This document shows positions 7,903 to 12,971 of a stretch of 14,076 nucleotides of DNA, piece by piece. Below the pieces are notes generated by a model, which saw only the letters and a program-made list of their open reading frames with translations, was not told where the DNA came from and did not search any database. Positions within the stretch are counted from its first letter, which is position 1. Every line of letters starts with the position of its first letter. The stretch is taken from contig JAPHUU010000206.1 of assembly GCA_026193555.1 (NCBI GenBank), positions 1 through 14,076 of the forward strand, in the 5' to 3' direction. The position numbers and the translations under genes are program-made. The DNA comes from Rhodanobacter sp. GTDB lineage: Bacteria > Pseudomonadota > Gammaproteobacteria > Xanthomonadales > Rhodanobacteraceae.

Positions 7903-8445
7903 ATGCCTGCCCATCTGACCCACTACCTCGTCATGCTGCCGCTGCTGGCCTGGATCATCTGGCGACGCCTCAGCCGCCAGTTCGGCCGGCAGCCGATCCG
8001 GCGCAAGCGGATGATCGCCCGCATCGCGGTGTTCGTGATCCTCGGTGGCCTGCTGGCGCTGGGCGGCCTGCGCCAGCCGGTGCTGGCCGAAGGGCTGTTC
8101 GGCGGCGCGCTGACGGGCGGCATGCTGGGCCTGCTGGGCCTCCGGCTGACCCGCTTCGAGGTGGACCCGGTCAAGGGCGACTGTTATGTGCCGAACCCGT
8201 GGTTTGGCGCGCTGCTCACCGCCCTCCTGCTGGGCCGACTGGCCTGGCGCATGCTGGTGTTGTGGCCGTCGCTGCAGGGTGCGCCTGGAAGCGCACCGCC
8301 GCCCAGCGGATTGTCCTACGCCTCCAGCCCGCTGACCATGCTGGTGATCGGCCTGCTGGTGGGCTACTACATCGCCTACTTCAGCGGCTTGCTGATCCAT
8401 CACCGGCGCTTCCAGCAGGCACAGCGGAGTGTGACGGCGGTGTAA
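7903..8445 (+). CDS. Multi-pass membrane protein, DUF1453/CcdC-like
   Basis: The 180-residue integral membrane protein has hydrophobic spans at about 7-20, 41-56, 65-80, 100-121 and 143-165. Positive clusters after the first span (RRLSRQFGRQPIRRKR) suggest that side is cytoplasmic. LGLLGLRLTRFEVDP-GDCYVPNP between spans 3 and 4 and the late GYYIAYFSGLL resemble, from memory, the DUF1453/CcdC family, whose function is not firmly established. The frame is open back into the cupin gene, but MPAHLTHYLVML at 7903 is the first start that gives a sensible membrane N-terminus. No Shine-Dalgarno is visible. It lies 95 nt after the cupin gene. Its last 65 bp overlap the oppositely oriented DJ-1-family gene. 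Confidence 0.8.
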   Translation: MPAHLTHYLVMLPLLAWIIWRRLSRQFGRQPIRRKRMIARIAVFVILGGLLALGGLRQPVLAEGLFGGALTGGMLGLLGLRLTRFEVDPVKGDCYVPNPWFGALLTALLLGRLAWRMLVLWPSLQGAPGSAPPPSGLSYASSPLTMLVIGLLVGYYIAYFSGLLIHHRRFQQAQRSVTAV

Positions 8446-9316
8446 CTTCCGCCGACGCCGGCGCGACAAACATCGCCGAGAACTCCCGCGCGAAACGGTG
8501 CACATCGCCGGGCCAGCGCGCGGACAGGTAGTTGCCGTCGCGAACCACGAAGGCGGGTGCCATGTCCGCGTCGCTGTCGCGGGCCAGCCCGTTCGTCTTG
8601 CGCCGGTAGTCCGGCGCATCGCGCGGCACGTCGAGAAAGTCGGCCGGATCGGCCAGCGCGCGCGTCACCTCCTGCTGCACCGACATGTAGCCCGCCGGCT
8701 GGCCGGGTGCCTCGCGATAGGTGCGGTAATAGTGCGGGTCCCAGAAGCGCGTGACGCGCGCCGTGGCCCACGCCTTGCGTTCCAGCGCCCAGGTCAGCGT
8801 GGTGGTGCGCCGCCCGTGCAGGACCGACTTGCCGCTGCCGGCAGAGCGGCTGCGCGCCGCCAGCAGCACGCCGTGGCAGATCGCCGCCACCGGCTTGTCG
8901 GCGGCGAAGAACGCCGCCACCAGCGCCTGCAGCAACGTACTCTCCAGATACTCGCGCATGCCGCGCGCGCGATGCCCGCCCGGCAGCAGCAGGCCGTCGA
9001 ACGCGGTCACGTCCAGCGCATCCCAGCGCAGCGGCGACTGGAACGCGGCATCCCGCAGCATCGCGGCATGCGCCTGCCGTGCGTCGCGGTTCGCGCGCAA
9101 CAGCAGACCGACCAGGCGCAGCCGCCTCAGCCCCGGCAGCCAGCCCCACGGATCGAGCCCGACGCCGCTGAGCATCAGTTCGTCCGCCTGCGCTGGCCGT
9201 CCGTCCGGTGTCGCGAAAATCACCCGGTGCCCGTCACCGCGGAGGGTGCGCCAGCTCACCGCGACCTCGGACGGGTCGAAGTCGCGGCGCGGCAGCGGGA
9301 TCAGGATCATGGCCAT
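8381..9316 (-). CDS. DJ-1/PfpI-family (class I glutamine amidotransferase-like) protein
   Basis: The 311-residue protein is longer than simple PfpI proteins (about 170-230). It opens with MAMILIPLPRRDFDPSEVAV, then an alpha/beta core with GLLLPGGHRARG (108-119) and a nucleophile elbow AAICHGVLLAA, with putative catalytic Cys147 and His148. The substrate is unknown; relatives include Hsp31-like chaperone/glyoxalases and non-peptidase amidotransferase-like proteins. A middle insertion (about 61-100) and a low-complexity tail (PASAEVTPPSHSAVPAGSAG) lengthen it. That tail lies wholly in the tail-to-tail overlap with the membrane-protein gene and may be a late extension. ATGs at 9316 and 9310 are both possible, as neither has a Shine-Dalgarno. 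Only the family-level call is safe. Confidence 0.86.
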   Translation of the reverse strand: MAMILIPLPRRDFDPSEVAVSWRTLRGDGHRVIFATPDGRPAQADELMLSGVGLDPWGWLPGLRRLRLVGLLLRANRDARQAHAAMLRDAAFQSPLRWDALDVTAFDGLLLPGGHRARGMREYLESTLLQALVAAFFAADKPVAAICHGVLLAARSRSAGSGKSVLHGRRTTTLTWALERKAWATARVTRFWDPHYYRTYREAPGQPAGYMSVQQEVTRALADPADFLDVPRDAPDYRRKTNGLARDSDADMAPAFVVRDGNYLSARWPGDVHRFAREFSAMFVAPASAEVTPPSHSAVPAGSAGDGSASR

Positions 9317-9465
9317 GGCATGAGGCTAGCGCATGAAGACCGCATCCGCCGTTGTTGCGAGGCATGGCCTCGCCGAGTGCGCGGCCTGGCGGAGCCCGCA
9401 CGCTGTCGGCCGGCATCGGCCAACCGGACACCTTCGAAAGGTCGCTCCGACCCGATCTGACTTTC

Positions 9466-9488
9466 CCCTCTCCCCGGCGGGGAGAGGG
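9466..9488. repeat. GC-rich perfect hairpin repeat
   Basis: CCCTCTCCCC (9466-9475) and GGGGAGAGGG (9479-9488) form a perfect 10-bp stem with a GGC loop, followed by CTGGGGTGAGAG. From general knowledge, near-identical elements recur between genes in many Proteobacteria and produce spurious ORFs reading LTPALSP. It may also act as a transcript-end hairpin, but it has no T-run. Confidence 0.65.
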
Positions 9489-9803
9489 CTGGGGTGAGAG
9501 GCGGGTGCTCGCCGGATTGCCGATGCTTGGCTGCGCTGAAGGCGAGCTTGTGCTTGAGGTTGAGGTTGAGGCGGAAGCCGTCGCGCTGCCGGACTCTGGT
9601 CCGCCTGCGGCGGGCCTGTCGTTTCCATCCCACCGCCGCGCAGGGGCCCGGGTGGAGCAGCGCGCTCGGTACGCCATCGCTGCGCGGTAAAGGGAGCACA
9701 AGAGCCAAGCGCGAGAAATCCTGCTTCGAGCGGGATCTTGCGAGGTTGCGAATGTCTCAGTTCGGCCAGGAACGGACGGTCAATACGTGGCCGCAAACCT
9801 TTA

Positions 9804-9983
9804 TCAATGACTCGAAGGCGGGGACAGCACAGCCTTCCCTAACGCGGCAGGGCTATCGGCGTAAAGGAGAACCCAACGGCTGGGCTGCGCATGCCTTCGA
9901 CGGGTACTAATCTTCACCGACTCGAGTGTCGCCTGCTTGATCTCCACTGCCAGATTGGGTGGATCGAAACCGCTGGCTAGCAC
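9804..9983 (-). pseudogene. Orphan reading frame, possible gene remnant
   Basis: A frame from a GTG at 9983 to a TGA at 9804 gives 59 residues. It contains FDPPNLAVEIKQATLESVK, which looks more like real protein than the surrounding low-complexity frames. The frame stays open upstream into the long palindrome, so a gene could have been cut there. There is no ribosome site. I do not recognise the family, and chance or a part of the repeat element itself is equally possible. Confidence 0.25.
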
Positions 9984-9995
9984 GACCTGATGCGA

Positions 9996-10043
9996 AAAGG
10001 GGACGGAGGGAATTAAATCAGTTTAATTGCCCCCGTCCCCTTT
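9996..10043. repeat. Long imperfect palindrome, REP/RAYT-like
   Basis: Two 22-nt arms (9996-10017 and 10022-10043) pair with two mismatches around a TCAG loop. The outer part is AAAGGGGACGG/CCGTCCCCTTT and the inner part AATTAAA/TTTAATT. The size, the G-rich foot and the AT-rich tip recall hairpins mobilised by REP-associated tyrosine transposases. The structure is seen directly; the mobilisation class is inference. The last 9 nt of the right arm also form the beginning of a tandem 15-mer. Confidence 0.7.
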
Positions 10044-10064
10044 AACGGCGTCCCCTTTAACGGC
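10035..10064 (+). repeat. Tandem 15-mer, two perfect copies
   Basis: GTCCCCTTTAACGGC occurs at 10035-10049 and again at 10050-10064 with no difference. The first copy begins inside the right arm of the long palindrome, so the second copy duplicates the foot of the hairpin and the 6 nt beyond it. This could be a slippage scar or an imprecise insertion junction. Confidence 0.8.
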
Positions 10065-10079
10065 AAGCCACAGGGGACC

Positions 10080-10331
10080 ATGCGGCCCTCAGTAGGAGCT
10101 CTCCAAGAAAAGGACATGATCGAGGCACGTATCAATCAGCTTAGGAACTGGAATGCATCTCAGCTCGGAGATCAGAGCGAACACCCGGATCATCCCGACT
10201 GGGACCCTGCATTAGAGTGCACTTTTGAAAAGTCGACGCCGCCCCTGGCTTCGGACGTTCAAGCGCTTGGACACACCACTCGAGTCATGATGATGTCGCG
10301 CTGCGGATCACTTCCGACGGGAAAGATGTGA
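10080..10331 (+). other. Questionable 83-residue reading frame
   Basis: An ATG frame of 83 codons contains a protein-like middle (RINQLRNWNASQLGDQSEHP) but overlaps the 3' end of the first GNAT gene by 73 bp on the opposite strand. An internal ATG at 10116 has AAGGA only one or two bases upstream, too close to be a good ribosome site. I recognise no family. It may be a remnant of a gene disrupted next to the repeats, or chance. Confidence 0.2.
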
Positions 10332-10783
10332 TCGCCCACTTCCGCGAAGCCCCATTTCTTGTAGAAGGCGATGGCGCGGGGATTGCGCTCCCACACCCCC
10401 AGCCAGACCTGGTCGGCACCGGAAGCCTTGGCCAGTGCCATGGACTCGGACATGAGCTCTTGCGCGATGCCCTTTCCGTGCCACGCCTCGCGGACATACA
10501 GGCGCTGAATCTCGGCGGGCCGTTCGGCCTTGATGCAGTCAGGCGCATGTCCCCAGCGAAGCTGGGCGAATCCGGCGAGTTGGCTATCGTGCTCACAGAC
10601 CAGGGTGGCCATTTTCGAGTCCGGGATTTCCCGCCCCTGAATCGCCTCGCTGTAATAGGTCGCACAATGAACATTCATGTCATCAGGCGTGTTGGTCGCC
10701 TTGAATGTGTCTCGAAACGTCAGCTCCGCCAGTTCGGCGAGACGCCGTGCGTCGGATGGTTCGGCTCGGCGAATGACGGGCAA
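10259..10783 (-). CDS. GNAT-family N-acetyltransferase with TTG start
   Basis: The 174-residue protein shows the GNAT fold. Residues 92-110 (IQRLYVREAWHGKGIAQEL) are the acetyl-CoA pyrophosphate-binding motif A with HGKGIA at 102-107, and NPRAIAFYKKWGF (134-146) is motif B. The N-terminus IRRAEPSDARRLAELAE is typical of GNAT proteins. The family acetylates amines on small molecules, peptides or proteins; the substrate cannot be told. The start is TTG at 10781-10783, with GGAG at 10790-10793 six nt upstream. No ATG lies before motif A except Met36 inside the first helix region, so TTG is well supported. It lies downstream of tspO on the same strand, separated by 139 nt. Confidence 0.9.
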   Translation of the reverse strand: MPVIRRAEPSDARRLAELAELTFRDTFKATNTPDDMNVHCATYYSEAIQGREIPDSKMATLVCEHDSQLAGFAQLRWGHAPDCIKAERPAEIQRLYVREAWHGKGIAQELMSESMALAKASGADQVWLGVWERNPRAIAFYKKWGFAEVGDHIFPVGSDPQRDIIMTRVVCPSA

Positions 10784-10793
10784 GGTCGACTCC
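10781..10793 (-). promoter_or_regulatory. Ribosome site deciding a TTG start
   Basis: On the minus strand GGAG (10790-10793), a 6-nt spacer and TTG (10781-10783) fix the start of the first GNAT gene. The next in-frame ATG is 35 codons in and would delete the conserved first strand and helix. Confidence 0.75.
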
Positions 10794-10922
10794 AGGAAAG
10801 GGCCTGATTGCAGGCGGCTAATGTGATCTTGAAGGCTGCGGGCTGTCCACCCAAAAAATCGTGTTCATTTATTCCGTTCGGAACGCAGCAGCGAGGAAAC
10901 CTGACCGCGCTCCCCGCGTGGC

Positions 10923-11411
10923 TTAGCCAAGAATTCCCGGATTCAAATGCCACACGGCAAAGTTCAGCGCGGCGGCGAAGCTGACCCAGCACAGGTACGG
11001 CAGCAGCAGCGCGCCGGCCAGGGGTCGCGTGCGCCAGAAGGCGACCAGGGTGGCGGCGATCAGCAGCCACAGGATCACGATGTCGGCGAACGCCAGGGCG
11101 CCGTGGTGCCAGGCGAAGAACAGCCAGCTCCATAGCGCGTTGATCGCCAGCTGGAGCACGAACAGGGTGAGCGCGCCGCGCTGGCGGCGCCAGCCGCCTT
11201 CGCGCCAGACCAGCCAGGCGGCGATGCCCATCATCGCGTACAGCGCCGACCACACCGGGCCGAATACCGACGCGGGCGGCGCCCACGCGGGTTGCGCCAG
11301 CTGCTGGTAGAAGCTGGCGGCCTGCACCGAGGCAAGCGCGCCGGTCGCGGCGGCGGCGAAGCTCAGCATCAGCCAGCCGATCAGTCCAACGGTCTGTTTC
11401 AAGCCTGACAT
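10923..11411 (-). CDS. tspO: TspO/MBR-family membrane protein
   Basis: The 162-residue protein matches the bacterial tryptophan-rich sensory protein TspO, which binds porphyrins and related ligands in the membrane. Five hydrophobic spans are visible at about 8-30, 47-69, 80-100, 106-126 and 132-155. The family signature WAPPASVFGPVWSALYAMMG (43-62) is intact, as are the Trp-rich NALWSWLFFAWHHG and the last-span stretch ALNFAVWHLNP. The frame extends 52 codons upstream, but the ATG at 11411 has GGGAGA (11417-11422) just before it and starts where the family does. Bacterial TspO proteins are linked to tetrapyrrole, stress or photosystem control; which applies here is unknown. Two palindromes lie upstream. 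Confidence 0.93.
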   Translation of the reverse strand: MSGLKQTVGLIGWLMLSFAAAATGALASVQAASFYQQLAQPAWAPPASVFGPVWSALYAMMGIAAWLVWREGGWRRQRGALTLFVLQLAINALWSWLFFAWHHGALAFADIVILWLLIAATLVAFWRTRPLAGALLLPYLCWVSFAAALNFAVWHLNPGILG

Positions 11412-11487
11412 GGGTTTCTCCCGGTGATGCGATCGGTTACGCAAGCGGCCGCGTTGCGGATTCGCCTGTTCGCGCAAATCACGGTGA

Positions 11488-11504
11488 GCCGGCGTCACGC
11501 CGGC
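11488..11504. promoter_or_regulatory. Perfect GC-rich palindrome upstream of tspO
   Basis: GCCGGCGT and ACGCCGGC mirror each other around a single C. The site is centred 85 bp upstream of the tspO ATG and could be an operator or a leader hairpin. In a GC-rich genome such sites also arise by chance, so the functional call is weak. Confidence 0.35.
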
Positions 11505-11542
11505 CGCCGGTGCATGCATCCAGCGGAGCGTTTCTGCCGTAT

Positions 11543-11563
11543 CTGTCACTGAACCGCTGACAG
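11543..11563. promoter_or_regulatory. CTGTCA-N9-TGACAG inverted repeat upstream of tspO
   Basis: Six-base perfect arms CTGTCA (11543-11548) and TGACAG (11558-11563) flank a 9-nt spacer. The 21-bp overall size suits a dimeric regulator. It lies about 130 bp upstream of tspO. No known regulator was matched. Confidence 0.35.
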
Positions 11564-11626
11564 GCATGTTTCCATGGCTACCGCCGAACCGATCCTGATG
11601 GCGCCGCCCCGCCGTGTCGACCCCTC

Positions 11627-11693
11627 GAAACAGGGGGCAGAGTCGACTTTTCGTTTTTCTCTTGAAAAAAAGTGCACTCTGACCACTGTTTTC
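11627..11693. repeat. Second long imperfect palindrome, REP-like
   Basis: The left arm (11627-11651, with CAGAGT and ACTTTT) pairs with the right arm (about 11668-11693, with AAAAGT and ACTCTG) over about 25 nt, with about four mismatches and one 1-nt gap, around an AT-rich loop. It lies 38 nt after the second GNAT stop on that gene's strand. It differs in sequence from the palindrome at 9996-10043 but has the same design. REP/RAYT-like mobility is inference; a terminator role for the GNAT gene is also possible. Confidence 0.6.
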
Positions 11694-11730
11694 TCAACGT
11701 GTGCCACAGGCGATCCGATGCAACGACGAG

Positions 11731-12258
11731 TTAGACGACGGCATTGGGAATTTGGAACCGCATCTTTTGGGACAACAGCGCGGAACCGGAGCGCAATGGC
11801 TCGACCTGTCCGAAAGGGACGAAGCCCTCGCTGACATACAGGCGCATGGCTGACGATTCCGCGCTGGCTACCCCAAGGTGTACTGAACGGGCTTCCAGCG
11901 ATGCCGTCCATGCCACGATCGTCCGCAACAGAAGGCGCGCTATACCGCGGCCTCGGAACTCAGGTGCCACCCACATTTGGAACAAGTGGACGATCGTCCT
12001 GTCAGACCTATCGACTTTGCCCCAAGCCAAACCAGCTGCTGTGGTGCCGACTTGCCCGATTAACGGTAGGTCCAGCCCAGAGTTGCATCCGCCCTGAAGC
12101 CGCGAAGCCCACTCTTCGGTTGTCCGCAGCTGCTCGGCACCAAGAGTGCTTCCAAAAGCATCGGGCGATTCTTCGAGCGCAGACAAACGCAGATTCCGAT
12201 AGGAAGAGAATTCAGCCTCTTGGAATTTTCGAACAGCGATCGCAAGAATGCCCGACAT
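11731..12258 (-). CDS. GNAT-family N-acetyltransferase
   Basis: The 175-residue GNAT protein is not closely similar to the neighbouring one at 10259-10783. The N-terminal half has YRNLRLSALEESPDAFGST (about 20-38), a phrase common in one GNAT subgroup. Motif A is LFQMWVAPEFRGRGIARLLL (92-111), with the acetyl-CoA loop RGRGIA at 102-107. SSAMRLYVSEGFVPFG (135-150) is motif B. The substrate is unknown. The ATG at 12258 has only a weak AGGCG-like site upstream. Base composition looks lower in GC than aceB or gpmA, judged by eye. It is a stand-alone minus-strand gene between tspO and the EthD gene, with 180 nt separating it from the latter. Confidence 0.9.
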   Translation of the reverse strand: MSGILAIAVRKFQEAEFSSYRNLRLSALEESPDAFGSTLGAEQLRTTEEWASRLQGGCNSGLDLPLIGQVGTTAAGLAWGKVDRSDRTIVHLFQMWVAPEFRGRGIARLLLRTIVAWTASLEARSVHLGVASAESSAMRLYVSEGFVPFGQVEPLRSGSALLSQKMRFQIPNAVV

Positions 12259-12406
12259 GGTTTCAGCGCCTGAAGCCGCGATTTAGCCGCGCATACACGG
12301 GAATCACAGCTTGGCGGGGCGCCGTCGAGCCTGCAAGGGCCGTGATCGGCCAAGAGCCGCCGGTCGCCAGACGTGTGACGGGCCGCAACAAGCGGGTCTT
12401 GCGGAG

Positions 12407-12426
12407 CTGCCCGTGAAACCGGGCAG
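12407..12426 (-). terminator. Hairpin after the EthD-family gene
   Basis: CTGCCCG (12407-12413) pairs perfectly with CGGGCAG (12420-12426) around the loop TGAAAC. It starts 12 nt past the EthD-gene stop on that gene's strand. No T-run follows, so it is a candidate only. Confidence 0.45.
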
Positions 12427-12438
12427 TCCCGTGACGAC

Positions 12439-12759
12439 TCAGGAATGGCCGACGACAACCTCGCTGATCTGAATGACCGGTACCTGATCCGTGTAGTTGG
12501 GAATGTCGGCCATGATTTCCTGCGCGTGGGGACCGAAGCCGGCCTGAAAGGCCTCTACCGAGTCACAGAAGATGTGGCACATGCCGACGTAGGTGGCGGG
12601 TTCGCCCGGCGCCCCACCAGCGAGCCCCTTGTCCACCGTGTAGAACCTGCAGCTATCCCCCATGCGGGCCTGCACAAGCGGCATATGCTTGTCACGATAA
12701 TACGCATGGTCGAAACGAGCGCCAGGTGTGTTCGCGTACATCACGCTTACCTTGATCAT
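12439..12759 (-). CDS. EthD-family small protein
   Basis: The 106-residue protein belongs to the EthD family of dimeric ferredoxin-like-fold proteins. The sequence opens with MIKVSVMYANTPGARFDHAY followed by YRDKHMPLV, the typical family start with the conserved His at 18 and 25. It ends in VPVIQISEVVVG, the usual last strand. EthD was named from ether degradation, but most members have no known reaction; some act as small monooxygenase- or cyclase-like enzymes. The start is firm: AGGAGA at 12766-12771 lies 6 nt upstream of the ATG. No degradation genes surround it, so context gives no substrate. It is a single-gene unit between the second GNAT gene and zapE, with a hairpin after its stop. 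Confidence 0.9.
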   Translation of the reverse strand: MIKVSVMYANTPGARFDHAYYRDKHMPLVQARMGDSCRFYTVDKGLAGGAPGEPATYVGMCHIFCDSVEAFQAGFGPHAQEIMADIPNYTDQVPVIQISEVVVGHS

Positions 12760-12971
12760 CAGCCGTCTCCTGATAATGAGCCACTTGGCCCGGGGATTTT
12801 GATTGTGCGCGAGAAAAGGCCAGCGGTCGAAGGCATGGGTAGCGGACCGGGTATCGGAAACGGGGCCGGGTTCACCTGCCCGTCAAGATTGACCTGATCT
12901 GACCGGATCCCGTTCCCGGGAGATACGGGCCGGCAAGCTGACTGCGGGCAGCCCATCGTCCACGCCGCCCC
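12760..12971. other. 212-bp spacer between zapE and the EthD-family gene
   Basis: It contains the EthD ribosome site at its left end and presumably the EthD promoter. A minus-strand frame through it is a GC shadow. CCCGT...ACGGG around 12909-12929 could form a weak hairpin downstream of zapE. Nothing else stands out. Confidence 0.5.

Larger units (their letters stand above)
9317..10258. other. 942-bp stretch without a convincing gene, rich in repeats
   Basis: Between the DJ-1-family start and the first GNAT gene I find no convincing full-length gene. The left part (to about 9700) holds a GC-rich hairpin and a TTGAGG triplet repeat (9554-9571); its frames are compositional and read like intergenic repeat DNA common in Xanthomonadales. 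The part from about 9700 is less GC-rich and holds a short orphan frame (9804-9983), a 48-bp imperfect palindrome (9996-10043), a tandem 15-mer (10035-10064) and another orphan frame (10080-10331). No intact transposase is present. Confidence 0.7.
11412..11730. other. Intergenic region between the second GNAT gene and tspO
   Basis: This 319-bp region should contain the tspO promoter and the 3' flank of the second GNAT gene. I see three palindromic structures (11488-11504, 11543-11563, 11627-11693) and no credible gene. No clear sigma-70 promoter stands out by eye. Confidence 0.6.

Noticed and set aside
9554..9571. TTGAGG x3 as a CRISPR or functional tandem array
   Set aside because: There are only three 6-bp units with no spacers, so it is a short simple repeat and nothing more.
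9307..9796. Several overlapping ORFs of 110-156 codons in the intergenic stretch
   Set aside because: They overlap each other in several frames, have no ribosome sites, and translate a hairpin and simple repeats; the products look compositional.
10720..11286. 188-codon minus-strand frame overlapping tspO and the first GNAT gene
   Set aside because: It is out of frame with both recognised proteins and shows no domain; a shadow.
12060..12458. Frames across the gap between the second GNAT gene and the EthD gene
   Set aside because: They overlap recognised genes, lack ribosome sites and show no recognisable motif. The gap holds only a hairpin after the EthD gene.
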